Positions 1-9,110 of a stretch of DNA of 64,000 nucleotides are shown here, piece by piece (the first letter of the stretch is position 1; every line of letters starts with the position of its first letter). Origin of the DNA: Planctomycetaceae bacterium (GTDB lineage Bacteria > Planctomycetota > Planctomycetia > Pirellulales > Pirellulaceae); the NCBI GenBank assembly GCA_002709045.1, contig PAPJ01000038.1:85131-149130 (forward strand). Reading direction: 5' to 3'. A program made the position numbers and the translations under genes. Under the pieces are notes generated by a model. That model did not search any database, was not told the origin of the DNA, and saw nothing but the letters and a program-made list of their open reading frames with translations.

Positions 1-2
1 AC

Positions 3-554
3 TTGCTTCTCGCACGCCGAATGGTCGAAGCTGGAGTGCGTTTTGTAACGGTCAACGGTTGGACCGGACAGGCGCCCCACGATACTCAGGGCCCACCCAG
101 TAGTAGCTGGGATATGCACGGCGGAAATATGGGAATGGGTAATGCATTCGGGTCAGGCTCGTATGGTATGAATTTCTGTCTTCCACGACTCGATCAGGCC
201 TTGTCCGCGTTATTAGAAGATTTAGATGACCGAGGCATGCTCGATAATACATTGGTCGTCGTAACAGGTGAATTTGGCCGCACACCGAAGATTCTGACTC
301 AACAGCCACCAGGTCGGCAACATTGGCCTAAATGCTTTTCTTCGATCATGGCGGGATGTGGGATAGCCGGCGGACAGGTCTACGGTAAGACTGATCGTTT
401 AGCAGGTTATGTCGCTCATAATCCGGTACGCCCGGAGGAATTCTCTGCTTCAATCTATCATGCCTTAGATATCCCGCTTAACGAACCACAAAACAATACC
501 GGCATTTCCAGACCCATCACGACCGGAAAACCAATTATGGAGCTCTTCGGTTAA
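3..554 (+). CDS. DUF1501 family exported protein, C-terminal part (cut by window edge)
   Basis: The reading frame is open from the first bases, so the gene begins upstream of the window; the TTG at its edge is an internal leucine codon rather than a start. What remains is the last third of a DUF1501 protein, a Tat-exported planctomycete family that Pfam places with the alkaline phosphatase/sulfatase fold. Visible family marks are LLARRMVEAGVRFV at the start of the fragment, the alternating DDRGMLDNTLVVV strand and the conserved GEFGRTPK motif followed by a histidine-tryptophan (RQHWPK) and an AGCGIAGGQVYG stretch. The biochemical function of the family is not established. The next gene starts 20 bases downstream on the same strand, so they may be co-transcribed. 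A DUF1549/DUF1553 partner is expected upstream, outside the window (inference from the other pairs here). Confidence 0.9.
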   Translation: MLLARRMVEAGVRFVTVNGWTGQAPHDTQGPPSSSWDMHGGNMGMGNAFGSGSYGMNFCLPRLDQALSALLEDLDDRGMLDNTLVVVTGEFGRTPKILTQQPPGRQHWPKCFSSIMAGCGIAGGQVYGKTDRLAGYVAHNPVRPEEFSASIYHALDIPLNEPQNNTGISRPITTGKPIMELFG

Positions 555-574
555 CCGAGTATCATCAGTTCGAT

Positions 575-2008
575 ATGTTTAACAGTGTTTCTCCGAGTAC
601 TGCCTTTAAGCGTGTAACGCTTACGTGCACAATTGACTGCAGGTTACTATATCTTCTGTTTTTATTTCTCTTTTTATTGGCCGACTCGACACTTTATGGG
701 GCCACCTGGCGGGCCGGGTTTGCAAAACATGTAATCACGCCGGCCGAACCAACCTGGATGGCAGGCTATGCAAGTCGTAACAGGCCGGCAGAAGGAAAGA
801 TCGGTGAACTCTACGCCAAGGCCATGGTGCTTGAAGATGTTAACAAACAACGTTTCGTTCTAGTCACATTAGATTTAATCAGTGTTCCCCACACACTACG
901 CGACTATCTTGAAAACTACGTCCATGACCAGTTCGATCTTCCCCCAGCTTCTCTGTTGATCAATTGTTCACATACACACTGCGGCCCAGAGATCCGAACG
1001 ACTCGATGGTCGGAGGACGCTAATCATTCTGACCGTCTAACGCTAGCACGGAAGTACGTGGCGATACTCAAAACCAGCCTCGCCGCGGTCATAGATTCCG
1101 CGACCGGCAGATTAGAACCTGTGAGTCTTGTTTTTTGTCACAGTAGATGCGGTTTTGCAATGAATCGCCGTACGCCACGGGGTAGTGGTTTTATTAATTT
1201 TCCAAATCCGGAAGGACCGGTCGATCATGACGTACCAGTCTTAAAATTTACAGCTGCTGACGGAACAATCAAAGGAATCATCTTTGGTTATGCATGTCAT
1301 AACACGACGCTGGGAATTTATAAATTCAGCGGTGACTATGCCGGTGTCGCTCAAAAGCAACTGGAAAACACCTATGCCGATGCTATAGCTTTGTTCGTTC
1401 TGGGATGCGGAGCTGATATCAACCCTTATCCTCGTGGCACTGTTGCGTTAGCCGAAATCCACGGAACAACGCTCGCCACCTCCGTTCAGGCCGCCCTGCA
1501 AACAACCCCCACCATCCTCAATGAACCTTTAGACCTGTCTTATGAGAAGGTCAAACTGAAATACTCACCAGCACCTTCTAAAGAAGAACTCATAACTCGT
1601 AGCCGCTCATCAAATAGTTATGAATCTCTGCACGCCGAGAGGCTTCTTAAACAACTAGATCAGCAAGGTCATCTTTTAACTGAATACAACGCACCTGTCC
1701 AGGTGATTCGCTTCGGTAAACAACTTACCTGGATTGCATTACCCGGGGAAACATGTGTCGATTATTCGCTACGTCTCAAAGCGGAACTTGAGAACCATAA
1801 AGATCTCGGGCGCCTTTGGGTTTCAGGATACAGTAACGATGTATTTGCCTATCTTCCGAGTCGCCGAGTCCTACTCGAAGGCGGCTATGAAGGCGGCGGG
1901 GCGATGAAATATTTTACAACCGTCCTGCAACACGGGCCCTTTGCTTCAGATATTGAGCAACGCATCATTGGAAAGGTTAACCAGCTTTTACAACGTTCTT
2001 CTCAATGA
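575..2008 (+). CDS. Neutral/alkaline ceramidase-like exported hydrolase
   Basis: A 477-residue protein resembling the N-terminal catalytic domain of neutral/alkaline non-lysosomal ceramidases, zinc amidases that cleave the fatty acid from ceramide. A hydrophobic stretch at residues 23-36 followed by LYGA looks like a signal peptide with an unusually long n-region. Family marks are AGFAKHVITP near residue 48, NCSHTHCGPE at 130-139 (SHTH supplies a zinc histidine), YACHNTT near 240 (second zinc histidine), GADINPYPRG at 279-288 and LPGETCVDYS near 390 (glutamate ligand), then GYSND near 418. It is shorter than full ceramidases because the C-terminal immunoglobulin-like domain is missing, as in many planctomycete members, so the substrate may not be ceramide. 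It lies between two DUF1501 genes on the same strand. Confidence 0.82.
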   Translation: MFNSVSPSTAFKRVTLTCTIDCRLLYLLFLFLFLLADSTLYGATWRAGFAKHVITPAEPTWMAGYASRNRPAEGKIGELYAKAMVLEDVNKQRFVLVTLDLISVPHTLRDYLENYVHDQFDLPPASLLINCSHTHCGPEIRTTRWSEDANHSDRLTLARKYVAILKTSLAAVIDSATGRLEPVSLVFCHSRCGFAMNRRTPRGSGFINFPNPEGPVDHDVPVLKFTAADGTIKGIIFGYACHNTTLGIYKFSGDYAGVAQKQLENTYADAIALFVLGCGADINPYPRGTVALAEIHGTTLATSVQAALQTTPTILNEPLDLSYEKVKLKYSPAPSKEELITRSRSSNSYESLHAERLLKQLDQQGHLLTEYNAPVQVIRFGKQLTWIALPGETCVDYSLRLKAELENHKDLGRLWVSGYSNDVFAYLPSRRVLLEGGYEGGGAMKYFTTVLQHGPFASDIEQRIIGKVNQLLQRSSQ

Positions 2009-2070
2009 TCACTGTCTTTTCAATGTGATTGTCTGTTAATATATCAATAGCTTCATAAGGATCATTAAAA

Positions 2071-3408
2071 TTGATAAATTTTACCGGCAGGCAACACAGA
2101 TTATGTGATCGTGTTCAAAGGCGCGATTTTCTATCGGTGGGTACACTTGGTATTGCCGGCCTTACGTTACCCCAACTACTCCGTGCCGAAGCGGCAAACG
2201 GAGTGAGTTCTCACAAATCCGTCATTATGATCTATCTTACTGGTGGTCCACCGCATCAGGACATGATCGATCTTAAGCCGGACGCACCTAGCGAAATACG
2301 CGGAGAATTCAGTCCCATCTCGACCACGATTCCCGGTGTCCAGATCTCTGAATTGATGCCGCATACAGCTGCCATGATGGATAAATTTGTGACCATTCGT
2401 TCTCTGGTCGGTTCCGACGGACGTCATTCATCTTTTCAATGCGCCACCGGTCACCGTTTCGCAAATCAACCTCAAGGTGGTTGGCCGGAACTTGGCTCTG
2501 TGCTTTCCAAATTGAAAGGCACAGTCAACGGTGCGGTTCCCCCATCGATCGATCTGTCGATGCATATGGAACATTTGCCTTATAATCTGCCGGGGCCCGG
2601 CTTTTTAGGACAGGCACATTCACCGTTTAAACCGACCGGGGAAGCTCTGGCTGACATGTCTCTTGATGACATCAATATTGATCGATTCGATAACCGCCGT
2701 CAGCTCCTGCAACGATTCGACTCGCTTAGACGGCGTATTGATAGTGACGGTTATCCGGCCGATGCCGATACTTTCACACATCAGGCGCTTAATCTTCTTA
2801 CTTCCAGCAAGCTTGCCGAAGCCCTCGATCTCAACCGCGAGGATCCGCGGGTGCGCGAAAGCTATGGCAAGGATGATCCTAATGTCCTGCCCTATTCAAA
2901 TAAGGGTTATCAGGCGATCGTATCAAAATTCCTTACCGCTCGCCGTTTGGTCGAGGCCGGCGCCCGGATGGTGACAGTATCCTATGCAGATTTCGATTGG
3001 CACAGTGGCAATTTTATACACGCACGCAAAGTGATTCCTCTTTTAGACAAAGCGCTTACTGCATTGGTAAGTGACCTACATACTCGGGGTTTGCAGGACG
3101 ATGTGACCGTCGTCGTGTGGGGCGAGTTTGGTCGAACACCAAAAATTAACGCTAACGGCGGACGGGATCACTGGACTAACGTCTGTTGCGCCATGCTGGC
3201 CGGCGGAGGTATGCCAGCAGGGCAGGTAATAGGCGCGACTAATAAATATGCGGAAGAAGCTATCGATCGCCCGGTCCATTTCAATGAAGTATTTTCGCAG
3301 TTGTATTTTAATCTGGGTATAAATCCCAGTCTCACCACGGTTGATGATTTAACCGGGCGTCCCAGATACCTCCAGGACGAATATAAACCGCTGGTCGAAC
3401 TCAGCTAA
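2071..3408 (+). CDS. DUF1501 family Tat-exported protein
   Basis: A 445-residue DUF1501 protein. The start is a TTG with an AAGG ribosome-binding site ten bases upstream. The N-terminus carries a Tat-type leader: paired arginines in QRRDFLSVG (residues 17-25), then a weakly hydrophobic stretch ending near LLRAEAA. The core begins with SVIMIYLTGGPPHQDMIDLKPD, the typical first strand and metal-site-like region, and continues through ARRLVEAGARMV and WGEFGRTPK to the C-terminal GGRDHW and LAGGGMPAGQVIG. It is predicted to act in the periplasm. The molecular function is unknown; the fold assignment to the alkaline phosphatase clan comes from family knowledge. It follows the ceramidase-like gene after 62 bases and has no DUF1549/DUF1553 partner next to it. 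Confidence 0.93.
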   Translation: MINFTGRQHRLCDRVQRRDFLSVGTLGIAGLTLPQLLRAEAANGVSSHKSVIMIYLTGGPPHQDMIDLKPDAPSEIRGEFSPISTTIPGVQISELMPHTAAMMDKFVTIRSLVGSDGRHSSFQCATGHRFANQPQGGWPELGSVLSKLKGTVNGAVPPSIDLSMHMEHLPYNLPGPGFLGQAHSPFKPTGEALADMSLDDINIDRFDNRRQLLQRFDSLRRRIDSDGYPADADTFTHQALNLLTSSKLAEALDLNREDPRVRESYGKDDPNVLPYSNKGYQAIVSKFLTARRLVEAGARMVTVSYADFDWHSGNFIHARKVIPLLDKALTALVSDLHTRGLQDDVTVVVWGEFGRTPKINANGGRDHWTNVCCAMLAGGGMPAGQVIGATNKYAEEAIDRPVHFNEVFSQLYFNLGINPSLTTVDDLTGRPRYLQDEYKPLVELS

Positions 3409-3784
3409 TAACGCACCGAAATTCACATGTGTCTACCGGCAGCTAATTATTCTCTGTTGCCAGGGACGGGACAAGTGCTCAATCAATGGAATTCGGTTTA
3501 ATCTTGAATACTCTTTCTTTGATGACTCAGCGGCGTCATTTTACTTGTATCGCATTTATTGTTAACCCGTTGAAATGAAATAAGTACGATCCAATCACAG
3601 TGATGGCTACACGCGATCGTGCAATGAATTATGGCAAAACAGTTTCTTTATCTACATATGGGGATAACTGTCGATGGTACGCGCCTATTTGTCATCTCAA
3701 ATAAATAAACACCTTTGTGTTTTAGACATCCCCTATATTAGTCTTAATAGCCTATCCGATTCCTCGTTTTTAATATGTAGACTC
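3409..3784. other. Intergenic region without a recognisable gene
   Basis: About 376 bases separate the DUF1501 stop from the preferred start of the beta-helix gene. The only long frame reaching into it is the in-frame upstream extension of that gene, which shows no signal peptide or conserved block. A short ATCAC-A-GTGAT inverted repeat is present near 3594-3604, but it has no T-tract and I do not call it a terminator. I see no tRNA-like or riboswitch-like structure. Confidence 0.5.
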
Positions 3785-4906
3785 ATGCAACACATTTACG
3801 CAGTTTCAACAATAAAAGAAATGCAAAAGTTCAACCCTTTGGACTCCACGCAACTACGCGTTGCCGGCTACCATAAACCTGGCGACGGCGGTGGCGGAGA
3901 ATTCCATTGGGTTGCAGGGGATAAATCAACTGCGGACAACGGTTTAGTATTTCGCTCGGCAACTGACGCTCCCGGTCGCTGGCACCGTATTGGCTCCGGT
4001 TATTATGATGTACGCGAATTTGGAGTTTTTTCTGCTTCGGGTGACGTTACCAACCAATTACAGAGAGCTCTGGACGCCTGCCGAAAAGGGGGTAGCGTCT
4101 ATATTCCTGCAGGTCATTACACTGTCAGTGATCCGCTTATGGTCCACCAGAGTACATCGATCATAGGTGATGGTCTTTTTACCGAGATCCATTACTACGG
4201 ACAGGAGGGAACCGCCTGTTGGAATGCCGCTCAACGTTCACCCGCTATCTCCTTATCTTTTCGGTCACTAAATACTCTGGTTTATCATGAAAACACGTAC
4301 GCATTCCGTCTTACCGGTATGAGCTACAGCCGTTTTGATTTGCTTTTCGTCCATCTAAGAGAGAAGAATACGTCTGCCTATTACGGTCCTTCCAATGGAG
4401 AATCACCCTATTACAACGTGTATACCAACTGCCATGCATCAGGTCCCGGCGGCGATGAAAACGGATGTGTGGGTTTCGACTGGGGTGCCCATGATGATGA
4501 CGATCTGGCGCCTAATGCAAATCAGGTCTTTGGTGGACACATCAATAGTGTTGATATCGCCGTTCGCTGTCAGGGTACCGGTAATATCTTCCACGGTCAG
4601 GTTTTTGAGATGGTTAACGTGGGTTACGAATTTGACCTGCCAGCAAAACGATACACAGCAACCAATCAGGGTATTTCCAACGATGTCTTTGGCCTGTATA
4701 CCGAATATGCCAAGATTGTGTTCCATCAAAAACATCCAACCTGCTATTTCGTCGCTCAAACGAGCATGGTGACAGGCCACACGAAGATGTTCGTCGGCAA
4801 AAGTAAAGACAACTGTGTTCTATTAAGCAGTCATTCCGGCCAACTACCTATGAATCGTAGTTTTTTTCAAAAGGGGCTTGAATTCACGCCCTTAACTTTT
4901 GACTAA
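3785..4906 (+). CDS. Right-handed beta-helix (pectate-lyase/tailspike-like) protein
   Basis: The frame is open from 3674, but the ATG at 3785 begins the recognisable protein, giving about 373 residues. The N-terminal block (TIKEMQKFNP, VAGYHKPGDGGGGEFHW, GRWHRIGSG) is the head module often found in front of pectate-lyase-superfamily and phage-tailspike-like beta helices. It is followed by DVREFGVFSASGDVTNQLQRALDAC and GGSVYIPAGHYTVSDPL, the classic first rungs of a pectate_lyase_3 domain. The middle is rich in turn residues and aromatic residues. No signal peptide is visible with either start, unlike most of its neighbours. The function is probably carbohydrate binding or cleavage, but I cannot point to catalytic residues. 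It converges on the molybdoenzyme gene with ten bases between stops. Confidence 0.75.
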   Translation: MQHIYAVSTIKEMQKFNPLDSTQLRVAGYHKPGDGGGGEFHWVAGDKSTADNGLVFRSATDAPGRWHRIGSGYYDVREFGVFSASGDVTNQLQRALDACRKGGSVYIPAGHYTVSDPLMVHQSTSIIGDGLFTEIHYYGQEGTACWNAAQRSPAISLSFRSLNTLVYHENTYAFRLTGMSYSRFDLLFVHLREKNTSAYYGPSNGESPYYNVYTNCHASGPGGDENGCVGFDWGAHDDDDLAPNANQVFGGHINSVDIAVRCQGTGNIFHGQVFEMVNVGYEFDLPAKRYTATNQGISNDVFGLYTEYAKIVFHQKHPTCYFVAQTSMVTGHTKMFVGKSKDNCVLLSSHSGQLPMNRSFFQKGLEFTPLTFD

Positions 4907-4916
4907 TTCTTCCAAC

Positions 4917-6167
4917 CTAGATCACAGTAAATCGTCTGGTCGATATTTCATTTTTACCGCTCTTTTGTATATTTCGCGGTTCAGGTTGCGGAAAACCGTT
5001 TTCATCTACTGTGCGTGCTCTTATTTCATATCTGCCCGGCTTCAAATCTTCTAGGATCGTATAGAACGAAATCATCCCATAGCGTAACGGCCAGGAGTTT
5101 GCTTGGCCGGTGTCTTTATCGAAGCCTAAGATCGTTCGGGTATCCGTTGCTTCTGGCAAAACATCCGGCCATTTCGGCTCGTCTGCCAGTTCGCATTTCC
5201 TCCAGGGCGCATTTTTCACTTCGGGTGAGTTATCTTCAAGACGCTTCGCACCAGGCATTAGTTTCCTAAGCCAATATTCAACCCGATCAAGCCCCGAATA
5301 TCCATTAATAGCCTGGCCAGTGATAACAATGGGATTTCCGGTCTTAAACTCCGTCGCGCCTTTATCTAGATACGCCGATGTTTTCAAATGTGATTCCGGG
5401 TCATTATTATTCAACGCGTAAGTATCATTAATACGATAATCATTCGTGAGAAAAATCTCCTGCAACCATTTAATCGATTTGAATCCATGTGCCCAAGGCA
5501 CAATCATTCTTACCGGTCCTCCGCGAGTTAAGGAGATTGGCATCCCGTTTAGCCGATAGGCCACAAATACAGGCAACTCACCGGGGGGCGTTTCCATAGC
5601 CTGCGTATAACTAACGGAAGATTGGAAGATTTGCTTAGGGTCGTTGTTGTGAAATCCGCGAAAGTAGACGCGGCGGATATTTTTCATCACGCCGCATTCA
5701 CGCAGTACGACGGACAGCGGAACGCCTTCCCACAATCCCTGACCCAACGGCTGAGGAATATTAAGACACTGCATAGCCTTAATAAATTTTACGCCGTGCT
5801 TGCTGCCCAGTTCGATTAGATTCTCAAATTTAAACGCGGAATGATCTGCCTTGGTAAACTGCTGTGCGATTGACGCGGGTTCCTTGACAATCCCTTCCTC
5901 GATAAAGGGATCGCTTTTAATTTCAAGACGCCAGCTATCCTGTGTCAAACCGGCAGCAATCAATTGTTGGCCTTTCAGTGAGTAAGGTTTGGGATTTCCC
6001 CGCGATACGTCATAGAAACTACTCGCTTCGGTGAGCACATCATGTGGGCATAACTTTTCCTTTGGTACCATGCCGCGCGCCTGCACATTAACAGGGTTCC
6101 CGACCGCAGATCCCACTGTGACCACCGCCGCGGTTTTACGTAACGCCTCTCGTCGATTTATCTTCAT
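4917..6167 (-). CDS. Sulfite-oxidase-family molybdopterin oxidoreductase, Tat-exported
   Basis: A 416-residue protein with a Tat leader (NRREALRKTAAVVTVG, residues 4-19) and the oxidoreductase molybdopterin-binding domain of the sulfite oxidase/SoxC family. Residues near 134-149 read QCLNIPQPLGQGLWEGVPL; C134 corresponds to the molybdenum-ligand cysteine. VAYRLNGMPI and GGPVRMIVPWAHGFKSIKWL (about 203-236) match the conserved core. Residues from about 280 to the end resemble the immunoglobulin-like Mo-cofactor dimerisation domain. The residues after the cysteine differ from the usual CAGNRR, so sulfite may not be the substrate. No heme domain is fused. The gene diverges from the DUF1592-type gene across a 190-base region holding a perfect inverted repeat. 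It should need molybdopterin loading in the cytoplasm before Tat export (family knowledge). Confidence 0.85.
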   Translation of the reverse strand: MKINRREALRKTAAVVTVGSAVGNPVNVQARGMVPKEKLCPHDVLTEASSFYDVSRGNPKPYSLKGQQLIAAGLTQDSWRLEIKSDPFIEEGIVKEPASIAQQFTKADHSAFKFENLIELGSKHGVKFIKAMQCLNIPQPLGQGLWEGVPLSVVLRECGVMKNIRRVYFRGFHNNDPKQIFQSSVSYTQAMETPPGELPVFVAYRLNGMPISLTRGGPVRMIVPWAHGFKSIKWLQEIFLTNDYRINDTYALNNNDPESHLKTSAYLDKGATEFKTGNPIVITGQAINGYSGLDRVEYWLRKLMPGAKRLEDNSPEVKNAPWRKCELADEPKWPDVLPEATDTRTILGFDKDTGQANSWPLRYGMISFYTILEDLKPGRYEIRARTVDENGFPQPEPRNIQKSGKNEISTRRFTVI

Positions 6168-6242
6168 TCGTATCTTCTTTAGATATGGCCTTCCCTGATT
6201 TCACTTACCCTATTGTAAGTACATAACCGAACCAAACTCAAT

Positions 6243-6259
6243 TTCTAATCCGATTAGAA
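6243..6259. promoter_or_regulatory. Candidate operator palindrome in a divergent promoter region
   Basis: The sequence TTCTAATC C GATTAGAA is a perfect inverted repeat with eight-base arms around one base. It lies between the divergent starts of the molybdoenzyme gene (6167) and the DUF1592-type gene (about 6358), where a dimeric repressor could control both. One palindrome of this size is expected by chance in tens of kilobases, so position is the main argument. Confidence 0.35.
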
Positions 6260-6357
6260 TCGTTTGCGATCCTGTAAACGGTTCATTCCGTCTTCCATTG
6301 ACCATACTCTCGTTGGTATCCTATAAAGAGACAGTTCATTCGCCTATGGGAATTACG

Positions 6358-9057
6358 ATGGTTAAATCCTTCATCCTAATAATTCTGCTAACGCTCGGAA
6401 CAGTGACTCACTTATTCGGGCAAACAACTGCAACATCGGCCGTTGCCAATACGGCCGAGGCTGAAATCTCACTGGAAGAGTTAAAACTAATCGGAGCCAG
6501 GGAGTCCGATTTTCTTACACGCGATTATCAGATACCACAATCAACAACACCCAAGCCCAGACTAACCGAATTTAGGAACACCATCCTACCAATTCTAAAA
6601 CACTCGTGTATTGGCTGTCACGGTGAGGAACTTACCGAAGGCAATATCCGTATCGACACACTCGATCCCAATCTCCAAAAGGGGGCCGACGTGAGTTGGT
6701 GGATCGAAGTTATGGCCGTATTAAGTAACGGGGAAATGCCACCGCCGGAAGAAGGCGAGCTTGCCGATAAAGACCGCGCCAAAATCATCGACTGGCTTTC
6801 CAGTGAGATCCAAACTGCGTCGGCAGTACGCCGAGCAGAAGGAGGCCATTCTTCGTTTAGAAGAATGACGAGGTATGAATATAACTATGCTTTACAGGAT
6901 ATCCTCGGACTACCCTGGGACTTTGCGAAGGACCTCCCTCCTGAAGCATTTTCAGATGATGGTTTTCAAAACAGTTCTGATCTCCTGCATATGACCAGCA
7001 ACCAGTTTCAAACATATCGGGAGATTGCACGTGCAGCGCTATTAAGATCAACTTCACTGGGTGAACAACCTAAGATGCTCCACTGGGGTGTTTCAATGAA
7101 AGAAAACGCCCAGCTAGACCTTAAAAAACAACAGGATCAAATTGACAAGAAGCGAGAAGAATTCAAGGCCGAGCCGGCACGCCAGAAGATAGAACTCGAA
7201 CAACTATTACAGTCGTTCCAGAATATACCCTCGGGGGTACATTACAAAAACCTCCGGACCGGACGCGCAGCGCGTGCGAGTTGGGTTTATTACGGCGGTC
7301 GTCATGCCAATCCTCCGCAGAACGGACTCCCGCCATTTCCAGCAACCTATGAAGACGTTGTCGTGATTCCGCGCGGGCAAAACGTATACGTCGAACTAGG
7401 AGATAGAATTCCGGACGAGGGCACCATGCGAGTACGGGTTCGTGCCTATACAACAGCGATTAACGAATCCGGACCTCCCAGTCTTCAGCTTGAGTTTGGT
7501 TGGCGGGCGAGCAACGAGGGGCGCGCAGTACTGCGTGTAAGTGACAAAGACCAGCGTGTTACAGCAACGTCCGACAACCCGCAAATCTATGAGTTTACTT
7601 TTCCACTCGGCGAAATCTATCCGCGGAATTCGGTTCGCGGTATTAATCAAATGGGGCAGACTCCAAACCCATCTGAATATATACGTCTGGTAAATAGCTC
7701 GGTTTCACAAAGCAACATAGTAGTAGACTTTGTACAGGTGTCTACGCCGGTATACTCGACTTGGCCTACCGCTTCGCACGAGCGGATTTTCCTGCAAAGT
7801 GAGCAACGTCATGACGATCCGGCCTACGCTCGTGAGATCCTGGCGAACTTCATGCCAAAGGCATGGCGGCGTTCTATCACTAAAGAAGAACTCGACCGCA
7901 AAGTTAGATTATTTACGCTAATTCGTCCGGAATGTGAGACTCTCGAAGAGGCCGTGATTGAGGTGCTGGCAACCATTCTTTCTTCACCGAATATGCTTTA
8001 TATCACTCGTAGTGCTTCCTCAGGGAATACGTTCGCGCAAAACAGTCTGACAGACTACGAACTAGCCACAAGATTGGCAATGTTCGTTTGGTGTAGTACT
8101 CCAGACCCGCTTTTATTGGAACTGGCTTCAAAACGCGAACTACGAAAACCGGAAATACTTCATGAACAAATGATTCGCATGCTTCAGGATCCTCGGGCTC
8201 AACGACTGTCCAAACATTTTGTGCATCAGTGGCTGGATCTAAAGATACTTGAATTTCTAACGATTGACCGCAAAACACGGCCCCAATTAGATGCGGTGTT
8301 GAAACAGGCTATGCTTAACGAACCCATCGCTTTCTTTCACGAAACACTGGTAAATAATGAGAGCGTGCTCAATTTCATACACGCCGATTACACGATGGTC
8401 AACGAAAGGCTGGCTACCCATTATGGCTTGCCGAATATCTACGGAAATGAATTTCGCCGAGTTAACCTGGCAGCCAATTCAGATCGGGGTGGCGTTCTTA
8501 CGCAGGCCGGTCTCTTGACCATGAATACGTCGGGCAACGATTCCCATCCACTAAAACGTGGTATTTGGCTACTCGAATCCATCCTTAATGATCCGCCTCC
8601 TCCACCTCCGCCGGCAGTACCCGAAATTGATCTGGCAGACCCGGAAATCGCGAAAATGACCCTCAAGGAACGAATCGAAGATCACCGCAATCATGCCGCA
8701 TGTAAATCGTGCCACTCCAAGATTGATCCCTGGGGAATCGCCTTTGAAAATTATGATGCCCTCGGCCGTTGGAGGACCGAGGTCGGTGGCAAGCCAATCG
8801 ATGCTTCCAGTGAACTCTTCAATAAACAACAACTCAATGGAATGGACGGGCTAAAACGATTCCTGCTACAAAACAGACAGGATCAGTTTACACGGGCAAT
8901 GGTCTACAAATTAACTACATTTGCTTTAGGACGACCGTTAACCTTCGGCGATCATTCAAGTATCGATCGCATCACCGCCGAAGTAAGAAAAAAGGGCGAT
9001 GGGTTGGCTACCATGATCACTCTGATTGTTGCTAGTGACTTATTCCGTTCGAAGTAG
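6358..9057 (+). CDS. DUF1587/1592/1595/1588/1585 exported cytochrome-like protein
   Basis: I prefer the ATG at 6358 over an in-frame upstream ATG at 6298 because it puts a clear signal peptide (VKSFILIILLTLGTVTHLFG) at the N-terminus; this gives 899 residues. Domain order: a PSCyt-like heme motif CIGCH at residues 84-88; DUF1587 beginning FRRMTRYEYNYALQDILGL; a beta-rich insert; DUF1595; DUF1592 (DYELATRLAMFVW); DUF1588 with RGGVLTQAGLL, a run of seven prolines and a second heme-type motif CKSCH near 782-786; and DUF1585 at the C-terminus ending in VASDLFRSK. It is presumably a periplasmic heme protein. No reaction is known for the family. The next gene, DUF1552, begins 53 bases downstream, and this pairing recurs twice more in the window. 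Confidence 0.9.
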   Translation: MVKSFILIILLTLGTVTHLFGQTTATSAVANTAEAEISLEELKLIGARESDFLTRDYQIPQSTTPKPRLTEFRNTILPILKHSCIGCHGEELTEGNIRIDTLDPNLQKGADVSWWIEVMAVLSNGEMPPPEEGELADKDRAKIIDWLSSEIQTASAVRRAEGGHSSFRRMTRYEYNYALQDILGLPWDFAKDLPPEAFSDDGFQNSSDLLHMTSNQFQTYREIARAALLRSTSLGEQPKMLHWGVSMKENAQLDLKKQQDQIDKKREEFKAEPARQKIELEQLLQSFQNIPSGVHYKNLRTGRAARASWVYYGGRHANPPQNGLPPFPATYEDVVVIPRGQNVYVELGDRIPDEGTMRVRVRAYTTAINESGPPSLQLEFGWRASNEGRAVLRVSDKDQRVTATSDNPQIYEFTFPLGEIYPRNSVRGINQMGQTPNPSEYIRLVNSSVSQSNIVVDFVQVSTPVYSTWPTASHERIFLQSEQRHDDPAYAREILANFMPKAWRRSITKEELDRKVRLFTLIRPECETLEEAVIEVLATILSSPNMLYITRSASSGNTFAQNSLTDYELATRLAMFVWCSTPDPLLLELASKRELRKPEILHEQMIRMLQDPRAQRLSKHFVHQWLDLKILEFLTIDRKTRPQLDAVLKQAMLNEPIAFFHETLVNNESVLNFIHADYTMVNERLATHYGLPNIYGNEFRRVNLAANSDRGGVLTQAGLLTMNTSGNDSHPLKRGIWLLESILNDPPPPPPPAVPEIDLADPEIAKMTLKERIEDHRNHAACKSCHSKIDPWGIAFENYDALGRWRTEVGGKPIDASSELFNKQQLNGMDGLKRFLLQNRQDQFTRAMVYKLTTFALGRPLTFGDHSSIDRITAEVRKKGDGLATMITLIVASDLFRSK

Positions 9058-9110
9058 AATAATAGAAAGACCGGTAAATAATTAAATCCGCAGATAGGTA
9101 TAATAATACT

